A stretch of 64,000 nt of DNA, from positions 1,013,391 through 1,077,390 of the forward strand of contig NZ_KB905156.1 of the NCBI RefSeq assembly GCF_000378605.1, written 5' to 3'. The stretch is from Thioalkalivibrio sp. ALJ21 (GTDB taxonomy: Bacteria; Pseudomonadota; Gammaproteobacteria; Ectothiorhodospirales; Ectothiorhodospiraceae). Each line of letters opens with the position of its first letter. Within the stretch, counting starts at the first letter, position 1. The notes beneath the pieces were generated by a model. That model searched no databases, had not been told where the DNA came from, and saw only the letters and a list, made by a program, of their open reading frames with translations. Position numbers and translations under genes: made by a program. Below, piece by piece: positions 31,497-41,376 of this stretch.

Positions 31497-31519
31497 GACC
31501 ACCGCAACCGGTACCGGCC

Positions 31520-31960
31520 ATGTTTCGAGGCGTAAGCCAACTCAATCTGGATGCCAAGGGTCGCCTGGCCATGCCCGCGCGCTATCGCGATACGCTGGCG
31601 GCATCCTGTGGCGGCCAGCTGGTGATTACCGTAGACCCCGACCGGTGCCTGCTCCTGTACCCGTTCCCCGAGTGGGAGCGCATCGAGCAAAGTCTGATGT
31701 CCCGCCCCAACATGAATCCGAAGGTCCGCAACCTGCAGCGACTCCTGGTCGGTCATGCGACCGAGTGCGAGCTGGACGGTAGTGGCCGTCTCCTGCTGCC
31801 GACGCCGCTGCGCCAGTACGCCAGCCTGGACAAGCGCGCGGTGCTGCTGGGGCAGGGCAACAAGTTCGAGATCTGGGACGCCGATTGCTGGGATGCCCGT
31901 TGCGAGCAGGCGCTGGGGGGTGACGTGGATGACGACGCGCTCGAGTCCATTGCGTTGTGA
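31520..31960 (+). CDS. mraZ: Transcriptional regulator MraZ
   Basis: A 146-aa MraZ with two tandem AbrB-like SpoVT domains. The protein starts MFRGVSQLNLDAKGRLAMPA and has the second DGSGRLLLPTPLRQYASLD motif near residues 85-103. In E. coli MraZ forms a ring-like oligomer, binds GTGGG repeats and represses its own operon. Matching boxes lie just upstream. No strong ribosome-binding site precedes the ATG, which suggests modest expression. Its stop overlaps the rsmH GTG start. Confidence 0.96.
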   Translation: MFRGVSQLNLDAKGRLAMPARYRDTLAASCGGQLVITVDPDRCLLLYPFPEWERIEQSLMSRPNMNPKVRNLQRLLVGHATECELDGSGRLLLPTPLRQYASLDKRAVLLGQGNKFEIWDADCWDARCEQALGGDVDDDALESIAL

Positions 31961-32892
31961 CCATGACGGAAACCGTCGCTCATATCCCGGTGCTGCGCGA
32001 CGCGGTGCTGGAGGGGCTGGCCGTGCGCGCTGACGGGTTCTATGTGGATGGGACCTTCGGGCGCGGCGGGCACAGCCGCGCGATTCTCGATCGCCTCGGC
32101 GCCGGCGGAAGCCTGCTGGCGATGGACCGGGACCCCGAGGCGGCTGCGGCCGCCTCTTCGTTTGCGGACGATCCACGCTTCTCCTTCGAGCCGGGGCCGT
32201 TCTCGGCAATGGCCGATACCCTGCGTCGGCGCTTCCCTGATCGTGCGCCGGATGGCGTATTCCTGGATCTGGGGGTCTCCTCCCCGCAGCTGGACACCCC
32301 CGAGCGTGGTTTCAGCTTCCAGCACGACGGTCCACTGGACATGCGCATGGACCCCACGCAGGGCGAGAGTGCGGCGGACTGGCTGGCCCGCGCGGAGCAG
32401 GACGAGATCGCGGATGTGATCTACCACTACGGCGAGGAACGCCATTCCCGCCGCGTCGCCCGTGCGATCGTTGCGGCGCGCGCCGAGGCCCCGATTACGC
32501 GGACTGCGCAGCTGGCCGAGATCGTGCGCCGCGCGGTCCCCGGGCGCGAGCCGGGCAAGCACCCGGCCACGCGCACCTTTCAGGCCCTGCGCATCTATGT
32601 GAACCGGGAGCTTGAGGAGCTGGAGCAGTGGCTCGAGACGATCCCGGAGGTCCTGCACCCGGGTGCGCGGATGGTGGTGATCAGCTTTCATTCGCTTGAG
32701 GACCGCATGGTCAAGCAGGCGCTGCGTGGGCCGCGCCCGGACTCGCGCCTGCCGCGCGGGCTGCCGGTGATGCCCGAAACACCCGAGCGCCCGTGGCGCC
32801 CGATCGGCAAGCCCGTGCGTGCCGACGCCGAAGAGCAGCGCCGCAACCCGCGCGCACGCTCGGCGGTGCTGCGTGTGGGGGAGCGCACCTGA
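31957..32892 (+). CDS. rsmH: 16S rRNA (cytosine(1402)-N4)-methyltransferase
   Basis: A 311-aa RsmH (MraW), which N4-methylates C1402 of 16S rRNA; RsmI, encoded about 2 kb upstream, modifies the same nucleotide. Recognisable parts are HIPVLRDAVLEGL, FYVDGTFGRGGHSRAIL (SAM-binding), DGVFLDLGVSSPQLD, ERGFSFQHDGPLDMRMD and VISFHSLEDRMVKQ. The GTG at 31957 overlaps the mraZ stop (GTGA); an ATG two codons later is an alternative. Its stop overlaps ftsL by TGATG. Confidence 0.96.
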   Translation: MTMTETVAHIPVLRDAVLEGLAVRADGFYVDGTFGRGGHSRAILDRLGAGGSLLAMDRDPEAAAAASSFADDPRFSFEPGPFSAMADTLRRRFPDRAPDGVFLDLGVSSPQLDTPERGFSFQHDGPLDMRMDPTQGESAADWLARAEQDEIADVIYHYGEERHSRRVARAIVAARAEAPITRTAQLAEIVRRAVPGREPGKHPATRTFQALRIYVNRELEELEQWLETIPEVLHPGARMVVISFHSLEDRMVKQALRGPRPDSRLPRGLPVMPETPERPWRPIGKPVRADAEEQRRNPRARSAVLRVGERT

Positions 32893-33176
32893 TGGTCTTT
32901 CGCGGCTTCATCCTGATCATTCTGGCGACCGGGGTCTTTGCCTCCGCCGTCGGTGTGGTGGCGGCCAAGCACGAGGCACGCCAGGCCTTTATCGCGCATC
33001 AGTCGGAGCTTTCGGAGCGCGACGCGCTGAACCTGGAGTGGACGCAGCTGCAGATCGAACAGTCGACCTGGGCGACGCAGGGCCGTATCGAGCAGCAGGC
33101 GCTCGAGGAACTGGGCATGATCAAGCCCGAGCCGGATCGCATCGTGGTGATCGGGGGGCGCACATGGGAGCGCTGA
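32892..33176 (+). CDS. ftsL: Cell division protein FtsL
   Basis: A 94-aa bitopic membrane protein. A single N-terminal hydrophobic helix (FILIILATGVFASAVGVVAA) is followed by a periplasmic coiled-coil region with leucine-zipper character (about 35-75), typical of FtsL, which joins FtsB and FtsQ to activate FtsWI at the septum. The ATG overlaps the rsmH stop, and the 3' end overlaps ftsI by 13 nt. Sequence conservation in this family is low; the call rests on size, topology and position. Confidence 0.92.
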   Translation: MVFRGFILIILATGVFASAVGVVAAKHEARQAFIAHQSELSERDALNLEWTQLQIEQSTWATQGRIEQQALEELGMIKPEPDRIVVIGGRTWER

Positions 33177-34879
33177 AGCGCCAGGTCAGCCATGGCCGCC
33201 TGAAGGTGCTGCTGGTGGTCTCCGCGCTGGTGCTTGTGGCTTTGGTGCTGCGCGCGATCGATCTGCAGGTGCTCAGCCGCGATTTCCTGACGCAGCAGGG
33301 CGAGCAGCGCCAGGTACGCACGCTGACCGAATCGGCCCATCGCGGCATGGTCACGGATCGCAACGGCGAGCCGCTGGCGATCTCCGCCCCGGTGCAGACC
33401 GCCTGGGCGAACCCGAAGGACTTGCTGGAGCAACGCGATCGCTGGCCGGAACTGGCCGAGGCGCTCCAGGTCGATGCCGACTGGCTGGCCGAGCGCATCG
33501 AGTCGCGCGCCGGCCGGGAGTTCATGTACCTGCGTCGGCATATGCTGCCGGCCCAGGCGGAGCAGGTGACCGCCCTGCGCATCCAGGGGCTTGGCCTCAC
33601 GCGTGAGTTCCGGCGCTACTACCCGCATGGCGAGACGACCTCGCACATCCTCGGCTACACCGATATCGACGATCGCGGGCAGGAGGGCGTCGAGCTTGCG
33701 TTCAACGACTGGCTGTCGGGCGCGCCGGGTGCCAAGCGGGTGTTGCGCGACCGCCACGGACGCACGATCCGCGATGTGGCCAGTATCCGCCCCGCCCGCG
33801 ACGGCCGCACGCTGCGCCTGACCATCGATCAGCGCCTGCAGTATCTGGCCTACCGTGAGCTGAAGGCCGCGGTGGCGGAGCACGATGCCCAGGGCGGGTC
33901 GGCCGTGCTGCTGGACGCCCGTACGGGTGATGTCCTGGCGATGGTCAATCAGCCGAGTTTCAACCCGAACAATCGCGGTTCGATCCGCTCGGAGCTCGCG
34001 CGCAACCGGTCCCTGACCGACAGCATGGAGCCGGGTTCCGTCATCAAGCCCTTCACCGTTGCGGCGGCCCTGGATGCCGGCATCATCGACCCCAATGTGA
34101 CCCTGGACACCCGTCCCGGGACCATGCGTGTCGGGCGGCTGACCGTGCGCGACTTTCGAGACTATGGCGTGATCGACCTGACCACCCTGATCGCGCGCTC
34201 CAGCAATGTCGGCGCCACCAAGCTGGCACTGGACATGCCGCCGGACCGGTTCTGGCAAGTGCTGCACCAGGCCGGGTTCGGCCAGTCGACCGGGACCCAC
34301 TTCCCGGGCGAGGTGAGCGGCCGCCTGCGCGACTTCCCGACCTGGCGCGAGGTCGAACAGGCCACGATGGGGTATGGCTACGGCCTCTCCATTACCCCGC
34401 TGCAGATGGCCGCGGCCTATACCGCGTTTGCCAACGACGGTCAGCGCATCCCGGTGCGGCTGGTGCAGACCGCCGACGACCTGCGCGAACCGGCGGGTGT
34501 GATGTCCCCGGAAACCGCCCAGCGTGTGCTCGCGATGATGGAACACACGATCGGCTCCGAGGGAACCGCCCGTCAGGCCGCGATCGACGGCTACCGCATC
34601 GCGGGCAAGACCGGTACCAGCCGCAAGAGCGGCCCCGGTGGCTACACCGAGGACCGCTACATCTCCAGCTTCGTGGGCCTGGCCCCGGCCTCGGATCCGC
34701 GATTCGTGATGGCCGTGGTGATCGACGAACCCAATGCTGGCACCTACTTCGGCGGCGCCGTGGCGGCGCCGGTATTCCGCAACGTGATCGGCTCGGCGCT
34801 GCGGATGTTCAACGTGCGCCCGGACGCGATGCCGGAGATCCCCATGCAGTTCGCCGCCGAACGCGAGGGCTCGACATGA
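33164..34879 (+). CDS. ftsI: Peptidoglycan D,D-transpeptidase FtsI (PBP3)
   Basis: A 571-aa septal class B penicillin-binding protein; E. coli FtsI is 588 aa. One N-terminal membrane helix (VLLVVSALVLVALVLRAI) is followed by the dimerisation/pedestal domain (AHRGMVTDRNGEPLA) and the transpeptidase domain. Active-site motifs are SVIK (Ser292), SSN (346-348) and KTG (482-484, GKTGTSRK). It cross-links septal peptidoglycan together with FtsW, encoded further downstream. It overlaps ftsL by 13 nt and murE by 4 nt. Confidence 0.97.
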   Translation: MGALKRQVSHGRLKVLLVVSALVLVALVLRAIDLQVLSRDFLTQQGEQRQVRTLTESAHRGMVTDRNGEPLAISAPVQTAWANPKDLLEQRDRWPELAEALQVDADWLAERIESRAGREFMYLRRHMLPAQAEQVTALRIQGLGLTREFRRYYPHGETTSHILGYTDIDDRGQEGVELAFNDWLSGAPGAKRVLRDRHGRTIRDVASIRPARDGRTLRLTIDQRLQYLAYRELKAAVAEHDAQGGSAVLLDARTGDVLAMVNQPSFNPNNRGSIRSELARNRSLTDSMEPGSVIKPFTVAAALDAGIIDPNVTLDTRPGTMRVGRLTVRDFRDYGVIDLTTLIARSSNVGATKLALDMPPDRFWQVLHQAGFGQSTGTHFPGEVSGRLRDFPTWREVEQATMGYGYGLSITPLQMAAAYTAFANDGQRIPVRLVQTADDLREPAGVMSPETAQRVLAMMEHTIGSEGTARQAAIDGYRIAGKTGTSRKSGPGGYTEDRYISSFVGLAPASDPRFVMAVVIDEPNAGTYFGGAVAAPVFRNVIGSALRMFNVRPDAMPEIPMQFAAEREGST

Positions 34880-36393
34880 TGGCGGCGAATACGGTCCAGA
34901 ACGTCGCGACACTGGGCAGCCTGTGGCCCGCCGGGGCGCCAGCGCTGCCGCTCGAGGTCGCCGGGCAGCGTGTAACCGACCTCGCCCAGGACAGCCGCCG
35001 GGTGACCCCGGGTGCCGTCTTCGTGGCCCTGCGCGGCACCCAGGGGCACGGCCTTGCCCATGCGCGGGCCGCGGCCGAGCAGGGGGCTGTGGCCATCCTG
35101 TGGGACGAGGCCGAGGCGGCGCCGGCCCTGAGCATCCCGGTGCTGCATCTCCCGGGTCTGCGCGCCGCGTTGCCGGCGATCTGTGACGCCCTGTGGGGTG
35201 CCTGGCCGACCGATTATCCCGTCGTCGCGGTGACCGGTACCGATGGCAAGACCTCGGTCAGCCAGTTGCTCGCTGGCGCCCTGGAGCAGCTCGGTGCCCC
35301 CACGGGGGTCGTCGGGACGCTCGGTGTGGGGCGCCTCGGAGCACTGGAAGACTGTGGTCATACCACTCCGGGTGTGATTGACCTGCACCGGCACCTGGCG
35401 CAGCTGGCCGCCGACGGCTGCCGCGCGCTCTCGATCGAGGCCTCGTCCCACGGCCTTGAACAGGGGCGCATGGCCGGGTTGCCAGTGCGCGTCGCCGTGC
35501 TGACCCGGCTGGGTTCGGACCATCTGGATTTTCATGGCAGCCAGCAGGCCTATGCCGACGCCAAGGCGCGGCTGTTCGCCTGGCCGGGGTTGGAGACTGC
35601 GGTGCTCAATGCCGACGACGCCCTCGGGCAGCGCCTGATCCGTGAAACCACGGCTGAACACATCCTCACCTACAGCGCCGTCGGGGCCTCCGCCGACCTG
35701 GTCGCGCGGGAGGTCCAGGCAGGCTCCGACGGCATTCGCTTCACGCTGGAGGCGGCCGGCGAGGCCTGGCCGGTGCAGGCGGCCCTGTTCGGGCTGTTCC
35801 AGGTCGGCAATCTGCTGGCGACGCTCGCCGCCCTGCGGGCGCTGGGTCATTCCTGGCAGGCCGCCGTCGATGCGGTGTCGCGTCTGCGCGGTGTCCCGGG
35901 GCGCATGGAGCGCTTCGAGCTGCCCAGTGGGGCATTGCTGGTCGTGGACTATGCGCATACCGAACAGGCCCTGGCTGCGGCGCTGGATGCCCTGCGGCCG
36001 CACACTGCCGGCCGTCTGATCGTGGTCTTTGGCTGCGGCGGGGATCGCGATGTCACCAAGCGTCCGGCCATGGGGCGGGCCGCCAGTGCGCGCGCCGACC
36101 AGGTGATCGTGACGGACGACAACCCGCGTTCCGAAGACCCGGCCGCGATCCGCGCCGCCGTACTCGCCGGCTGTGACCGGCCCGAGGCCTGCCGCGAGCT
36201 GGGCGATCGCGAGGCGGCGGTGCGCGCGGCGGTGGCCGAGGCGGGCCCGGGCGACGTCATCCTGCTGGCGGGCAAGGGGCACGAGACCACTCAGCAGGTG
36301 GGTACGCAGTTTTATCCGTTCAGTGATCGCGAGCTGGCGCGCGAGCTCGCCGCTCGGACGAATGCGGGAGACAGTGGGGGGGGTATCCAATGA
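34876..36393 (+). CDS. murE: UDP-MurNAc-tripeptide synthetase (meso-DAP adding)
   Basis: A 505-aa Mur ligase that adds the third residue to UDP-MurNAc-L-Ala-D-Glu. The ATP site reads VAVTGTDGKTSVSQLL (about 118-133), with TDGKT in place of the commoner TNGKT. EASSHGLEQGR, DYAHTEQALAAAL and VFGCGGDRDVTKRP are conserved. The DDNPRSEDP motif (about 414-422) carries the DNPR signature of meso-diaminopimelate-specific enzymes, so DAP rather than lysine is added. It overlaps ftsI and murF by ATGA. Confidence 0.97.
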   Translation: MMAANTVQNVATLGSLWPAGAPALPLEVAGQRVTDLAQDSRRVTPGAVFVALRGTQGHGLAHARAAAEQGAVAILWDEAEAAPALSIPVLHLPGLRAALPAICDALWGAWPTDYPVVAVTGTDGKTSVSQLLAGALEQLGAPTGVVGTLGVGRLGALEDCGHTTPGVIDLHRHLAQLAADGCRALSIEASSHGLEQGRMAGLPVRVAVLTRLGSDHLDFHGSQQAYADAKARLFAWPGLETAVLNADDALGQRLIRETTAEHILTYSAVGASADLVAREVQAGSDGIRFTLEAAGEAWPVQAALFGLFQVGNLLATLAALRALGHSWQAAVDAVSRLRGVPGRMERFELPSGALLVVDYAHTEQALAAALDALRPHTAGRLIVVFGCGGDRDVTKRPAMGRAASARADQVIVTDDNPRSEDPAAIRAAVLAGCDRPEACRELGDREAAVRAAVAEAGPGDVILLAGKGHETTQQVGTQFYPFSDRELARELAARTNAGDSGGGIQ

Positions 36394-37763
36394 TCCGGAT
36401 GACCGGACAGGAACTGGCGGACGCCGTGCGCGGCCGTCTGGAAAACGGAGATGGCCAGCAGGCCTTCGAGGGGGTGTTCACCGATACCCGGCACCCGCTC
36501 GAGGGGGGTCTGTTCGTGGCCCTGCGCGGTCCCCGTTTTGATGGCCACGAGCATGTCGCCGCCGACCTGCCGGCCGCTGTGCTGCTGGTGGAGCGCGTGC
36601 TGGATGTCCCGCACCCGCAGGTGGTCGTGGCCGATACCGGCGAGGCCCTGGGCCGGCTGGCCCAGCACTGGCGCCGCCGCAGCCGGGCGCGGGTGATCGC
36701 GCTGACCGGCTCCAACGGCAAGACCACGACCAAGGAGATGCTGCGCTGCATCCTCGAGGGCGTGGGCTCGGTGCATGCCACCCAGGGCAACCTGAATAAC
36801 GAGATCGGCGTGCCGCTGACGCTGCTGGCCATGCCCGAGGACACCGATTACGCGGTGATCGAGATGGGCGCCAACCATGCTGGCGAAATTGCCCGCATGG
36901 CGCGCTGGACCGAACCGATGGTCGCAATGATCACCAATGCCGGCCGCGCCCATCTGGAAGGCTTTGGGAGTCTCGAGGGCGTGGCCCACGCCAAGGCCGA
37001 GATCTATTCCGGTCTGCCACCGCAGGGTGGGACGGCGGTAGTCAATCTGGACGATCCATTCGCGGACTACTGGCTGTCGCTCAATGAGCACCACCATTGC
37101 CAGCGCTTTTCCCTGGAGGGGGGCGGCGAGATCGAGGGCATGTGGCAGGCTCCCGACTGCCTTCGGCTGACCATTCTGGGTGCCGGTCGAGACCTGCGTC
37201 TGGCCAGTCCGGGGCGCCATGTCGCCGCCAATGCAATCGCAGCGGCCGCTGCGGCCAATGCGGTCGGGGTGGCGATCGACGCGATTGCCAACGGGCTGGC
37301 GCGCTGGACGCCGGTGCAGGGGCGTCTGCAGGAGCTCTGGCATGTCAGCGGTGCCCGCCTCTGGGACGACACCTACAACGCCAATCCCGACTCGCTGCGC
37401 GCGGGGCTCGAGGTGCTGGCCGCGATGCCCGGCCGGCGCATCCTCGTACTGGGTGCGATGGGGGAGCTGGGCGCCGAGACTCCGGTGCTGCACCGTGAGA
37501 CCGGGGCGCTGGCCCGCGCGATGGGTGTGGACTACTGCCTGGCCCTGGGCGAGGCCGCGCGCGACAGCGCCGAGGCCTTTGGCGAGGGCGGCGAGTGGTT
37601 TGCCGACCATGACGCCCTGCGGACGCGCCTGGAAGCGCTGCTGGAGGACGAGACCACGGTCCTGATCAAGGGCTCGCGCAGCCAGCACATGGAGCGAATC
37701 ATCGAAGGGCTGGAGATGGCCCCGTCGGCGCGGGGGGCTGCGAATGCTGTACGCGCTGACTGA
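36390..37763 (+). CDS. murF: UDP-MurNAc-tripeptide--D-Ala-D-Ala ligase
   Basis: A 457-aa Mur ligase that attaches D-Ala-D-Ala, the last cytoplasmic peptide step. Conserved segments are [20 protein letters not shown] near the N-terminus, the P-loop [17 protein letters not shown] (about 106-122), [33 protein letters not shown] and [18 protein letters not shown]. The product of ddl, 8 kb downstream in the same cluster, is its substrate. It overlaps murE by 4 nt and mraY by 20 nt. Confidence 0.97.
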   Translation: MIRMTGQELADAVRGRLENGDGQQAFEGVFTDTRHPLEGGLFVALRGPRFDGHEHVAADLPAAVLLVERVLDVPHPQVVVADTGEALGRLAQHWRRRSRARVIALTGSNGKTTTKEMLRCILEGVGSVHATQGNLNNEIGVPLTLLAMPEDTDYAVIEMGANHAGEIARMARWTEPMVAMITNAGRAHLEGFGSLEGVAHAKAEIYSGLPPQGGTAVVNLDDPFADYWLSLNEHHHCQRFSLEGGGEIEGMWQAPDCLRLTILGAGRDLRLASPGRHVAANAIAAAAAANAVGVAIDAIANGLARWTPVQGRLQELWHVSGARLWDDTYNANPDSLRAGLEVLAAMPGRRILVLGAMGELGAETPVLHRETGALARAMGVDYCLALGEAARDSAEAFGEGGEWFADHDALRTRLEALLEDETTVLIKGSRSQHMERIIEGLEMAPSARGAANAVRAD

Positions 37764-38826
37764 GTATCTCACGCAGTTCTATAGCGGCTTCACGGTCTTT
37801 CAGTACCTGACGCTGCGCGCGATTCTGGGCGTGGTCACCGCGCTGGCGATTGCGCTGCTAATTGGCCCGGCGATGATCCGTCGGCTGACGGTTGGCAACG
37901 TCGGCCAGCAGGTCCGGGACGACGGGCCCGAGTCGCATCTGAGCAAGGCGGGTACTCCGACCATGGGCGGGGCGCTGATCCTGGTGGCGGTGGCGGTCGC
38001 CACGCTGCTGTGGAGCGACCTGACGAACCGCTTCGTCTGGATTGTGCTGTTGACCACGCTGGCCTTTGGTGCAGTCGGCGGCTGGGATGACTATCTGAAG
38101 CTGCGCTACGGCAACAGCAAGGGGCTCTCGGCCAAGGCCAAGCTCCTGTGGCAGACGCTGTTCGCGCTGATCGCCGCCGGGGTGATCATGGCCACCGCGC
38201 AGAGCCCGGTGGAGACGAGCTTCTATCTCCCGATTTTCAAGGATTTCGAACTGCACCTCGGCTGGCTGTTCATCCCGCTGGTCTGGCTGGTCGTGGTCGG
38301 GTCCTCCAACGCGGTCAACCTGACCGACGGACTCGACGGCCTGGCGATTATGCCGGCGGTGCTGGTGGCCGGAGCCCTCGGGGTATTCGCCTATGCGGCC
38401 GGCCACGCGGTCTTCGCGGATTACCTGCAGATCCCCGCGGTGCCGGGGGTGGGCGAGGTCGGCGTCTTCGCCGCCGCGCTGGTCGGCGCCGGACTCGGTT
38501 TTCTGTGGTTCAACGCCTATCCCGCCCAGGTCTTCATGGGCGATGTCGGGGCCCTGGCCCTGGGCGCGGCCCTGGGCATGATGGCGATCCTGACCCGCCA
38601 GGAGATCGTGCTTCTGATCATGGGCGGCATCTTCGTGCTGGAGACGCTGTCGGTGATGCTGCAGGTCGCCTCGTTCAAGCTCACTGGACGGCGCATCTTC
38701 CGCATGGCGCCGCTGCATCACCACTTCGAACTCAAGGGCTGGCCAGAGCCGCGCGTGATCGTGCGCTTCTGGATTCTGACCGTTGTGTTCGTCCTGATCG
38801 GTCTTGCGACCCTGAAGATCCGCTGA
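37744..38826 (+). CDS. mraY: Phospho-MurNAc-pentapeptide transferase
   Basis: A 360-aa polytopic membrane enzyme (about ten helices) that transfers phospho-MurNAc-pentapeptide to undecaprenyl phosphate to form lipid I. Signature segments are [49 protein letters not shown] and [19 protein letters not shown]; the His-rich [13 protein letters not shown] lies near the C-terminus. Catalytic Asp residues are present in each. It overlaps murF by 20 nt and murD starts 4 nt later. Confidence 0.97.
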   Translation: MLYALTEYLTQFYSGFTVFQYLTLRAILGVVTALAIALLIGPAMIRRLTVGNVGQQVRDDGPESHLSKAGTPTMGGALILVAVAVATLLWSDLTNRFVWIVLLTTLAFGAVGGWDDYLKLRYGNSKGLSAKAKLLWQTLFALIAAGVIMATAQSPVETSFYLPIFKDFELHLGWLFIPLVWLVVVGSSNAVNLTDGLDGLAIMPAVLVAGALGVFAYAAGHAVFADYLQIPAVPGVGEVGVFAAALVGAGLGFLWFNAYPAQVFMGDVGALALGAALGMMAILTRQEIVLLIMGGIFVLETLSVMLQVASFKLTGRRIFRMAPLHHHFELKGWPEPRVIVRFWILTVVFVLIGLATLKIR

Positions 38827-38830
38827 CGCC

Positions 38831-40177
38831 ATGTCGAAGCCACAGCCGCACAATCTGATCGTGGGAACCGGGGCGACGGGGCAGTCCGTCGCCCGTTTCC
38901 TGCGTGCGCGTGGCGAGACCTTTGCGATCACCGACACGCGCCGCGAGCCGCCGGCGCTGGCGGCCGGGGCCGACGCTGCGTGGCTGGCCGAGGCCTGGGC
39001 CGGACCGCTGGATGGTCTCGATACCGCCGCCTACGCCCGCCTGATCGTCTCGCCGGGGGTCTCGCTGGAACACCCGGCCGTCGAACAGGCCCGGGCCGCC
39101 GGCGCGGTGATTACCGGCGATATCGACCTGTTCGCTGCTGTGGCGCAGGCCCCGGTCATTGCGATCACCGGCTCTAACGGCAAGAGCACGGTCACCGCCC
39201 TGGTGGGCGAGATCCTGACGGCCGCAGGTCGCAAGGTCGCGATCGGCGGCAATTTTGGCACTCCGGCGCTGGATCTCCTGGACCCGGCGGTGGAGGTCTA
39301 TGTGCTGGAGCTGTCGAGCTTCCAGCTCGAACGCAGCGAGCAGCTGAAGCCGGACGGGGCCGCGATCCTGAACATCTCGCCCGACCACATGGATCGCTAT
39401 CCGGATCTTGCCGCGTACATCCAGGCCAAGGCCCGCATCCTCGACCGCGCCGCCCGCGGCGTGCTCAACCGCGACGATCCCTGGCTGCGCGAGCTTCCTC
39501 TGCCGGCCGGTCTGCGCGTGGTCTCGTTCGGGCTGGATGCCCCGCTGGCCGCGACCGACTTTGGCGTGACCACGGGCGAGGCGGAGCCGGACCTGGTGCG
39601 TGGGGAGGAACGGCTGCTGTCCACCGCGCGCCTGCGTCTGCGCGGGCAGCACAACTGGGCCAATGCCCTGGCCGCTCTGGCGCTGGCCTGGCCGTGGCTG
39701 GAATCGCCCCAGGCGCGCAGCGAGGCGCTGGCTGCGCTGGCCGACTTCGCGGGCCTGCCGCACCGTTCGCAGTGGATCGCGCGGGTAGCCGAGGTCGACT
39801 ACATCAACGATTCCAAGGGCACCAACGTGGGCGCGACCCTGGCTGCGCTGCGGGGTACGCCGGGGCCCCTGGTGCTGATCGCCGGCGGCCAGGGCAAGGG
39901 ACAGGACTTCTCGCCGCTGGCGGACTACGTGCCCGGCAAGGTCCGGGGTGTGGTGCTGCTCGGCGAGGATGCCCCGCTGATTGCCCGGGCCCTGGCCTCG
40001 GTGGTGCCGGTCCAGCGGGTGGACGACATGACCGCCGCCGTGGCGCAGGCCGCGGCCTGGGCGCAGCCCGGCGACACCGTGCTGCTGTCGCCGGGCTGCG
40101 CGAGCCTCGACATGTACGAGAACTACCAGGCTCGCGGCGACGACTTCGCGCGGGCCGTGCGGGAGCGAGCGGCATGA
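38831..40177 (+). CDS. murD: UDP-MurNAc-L-alanine--D-glutamate ligase
   Basis: A 448-aa Mur ligase adding D-glutamate. The N-terminal Rossmann-like part reads LIVGTGATGQSVARFL, followed by IVSPGVSLEHP. The P-loop is VIAITGSNGKSTVTALVGEI (about 112-131), with conserved GGNFGTPALDLL, LELSSFQLE and ISPDHMDRYPD. The C-terminal domain has FINDSKGTN-type sequence (YINDSKGTNVGATLAAL) and LLSPGCASLDMYENYQARGD. The start is 4 nt after mraY; the stop overlaps ftsW by ATGA. Confidence 0.97.
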   Translation: MSKPQPHNLIVGTGATGQSVARFLRARGETFAITDTRREPPALAAGADAAWLAEAWAGPLDGLDTAAYARLIVSPGVSLEHPAVEQARAAGAVITGDIDLFAAVAQAPVIAITGSNGKSTVTALVGEILTAAGRKVAIGGNFGTPALDLLDPAVEVYVLELSSFQLERSEQLKPDGAAILNISPDHMDRYPDLAAYIQAKARILDRAARGVLNRDDPWLRELPLPAGLRVVSFGLDAPLAATDFGVTTGEAEPDLVRGEERLLSTARLRLRGQHNWANALAALALAWPWLESPQARSEALAALADFAGLPHRSQWIARVAEVDYINDSKGTNVGATLAALRGTPGPLVLIAGGQGKGQDFSPLADYVPGKVRGVVLLGEDAPLIARALASVVPVQRVDDMTAAVAQAAAWAQPGDTVLLSPGCASLDMYENYQARGDDFARAVRERAA

Positions 40178-41376
40178 GTACCGGATCGCTGCCCGTCGGC
40201 CTGCCCTCGCGCGACTCGCTCGATGGGCTGCGCAACAGCGTGGATCTGCCGCTGCTGGCCGCGGCCGCGTTGCTGCTGGGGCTCGGGCTGATCATGGTGG
40301 CCTCGGCCTCGATGGACCTGGGTGAGCGTTACTATGGCAACACCTGGCACTTCTTCCAGCGCCAGGTCCTGTTCGCCGCCATCGGTCTGGCGCTGGCGAC
40401 CGTGATGTGGACGATCCCGCTGGAGCGCTGGGAGCGTGCCGGTCCCTGGCTGCTGATCCTGGTGATGGTGCTGCTGATTGCGGTGCTGCTCCCGGGCGTG
40501 GGCCGAACCGTGAACGGCGCGACTCGCTGGATCCCGATCGGCATGTTCAACCTCCAGGTCGCCGAGCCGGTGAAGCTGCTGGTGGTCATGTACCTGGCCG
40601 GCTACATCGTGCGCCACTACTCGGCATTGCGGCTGCACCTGCGGGGGTTCGTCCGCCCACTCGTGGTGCTGGGCTTCGGGACGGTACTCCTGCTGCTGCA
40701 GCCCGACTTCGGTGGCGCGGCCATCATGCTGGCGATCGGCATGGGCATGCTGTTTCTGGCCGGCGCCAAGCTCTGGCAGTTCGCTGCGCTCGGCGCGACC
40801 ATTGCGGTGGGTATGGCCTTCGTGGCCGTGGCTGCGCCCTACCGGGTCGCGCGCCTGACCGCATTCCTCGACCCCTGGCAGGACCCGTTCGCGACTGGCT
40901 TCCAGCTGACCCAGTCGCTGATCGCGATCGGATCCGGTGGCTGGTTCGGCACCGGTCTGGGCAACAGCGTGCAGAAGCTGTTCTATCTGCCGGAGGCCCA
41001 TAACGACTTCCTGTTCGCGGTCTTCGCCGAGGAGTTTGGCTTTATCGGTGTGCTCGCCCTGATCGCGCTGTTTGCGGTCGTGGTCTGGCGCTGCGTGAAG
41101 ATCGGACTCTGGGCGGAGCGCGCCGGGCATGCATTCGGTTCGCACCTCGCCTTCGGCGTCGCGATCTGGCTGGCACTGCAGAGCGCGCTCAATCTCGCGG
41201 TGAACATGGGGTTGCTGCCGACCAAGGGCATGACGCTGCCTTTTCTCAGCTACGGCGGCAGTTCGTTGATTGTCACGCTGATGGCGATCGGTCTGGTCAT
41301 GCGGGTCTATCGCGAGGCGCAGATCCCGGCCCCGCGCCAGTCGACCTCGCCGCGGCGCAAGAGGGGGCAGGCATGA
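40174..41376 (+). CDS. ftsW: Peptidoglycan glycosyltransferase FtsW
   Basis: A 400-aa SEDS-family membrane protein with about ten transmembrane helices that polymerises septal glycan strands with FtsI. Recognisable motifs are LIMVASASMDLGERYYGN, GATRWIPIGMFNLQVAEPVKL, QPDFGGAAIMLAIG, GTGLGNSVQKLFYLPEAHND and LPFLSYGGSSLIV. The Asp after the QP motif is the likely catalytic residue. ATG 40174 overlaps the murD stop; the 3' end overlaps murG by 4 nt. Confidence 0.97.
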   Translation: MSTGSLPVGLPSRDSLDGLRNSVDLPLLAAAALLLGLGLIMVASASMDLGERYYGNTWHFFQRQVLFAAIGLALATVMWTIPLERWERAGPWLLILVMVLLIAVLLPGVGRTVNGATRWIPIGMFNLQVAEPVKLLVVMYLAGYIVRHYSALRLHLRGFVRPLVVLGFGTVLLLLQPDFGGAAIMLAIGMGMLFLAGAKLWQFAALGATIAVGMAFVAVAAPYRVARLTAFLDPWQDPFATGFQLTQSLIAIGSGGWFGTGLGNSVQKLFYLPEAHNDFLFAVFAEEFGFIGVLALIALFAVVVWRCVKIGLWAERAGHAFGSHLAFGVAIWLALQSALNLAVNMGLLPTKGMTLPFLSYGGSSLIVTLMAIGLVMRVYREAQIPAPRQSTSPRRKRGQA

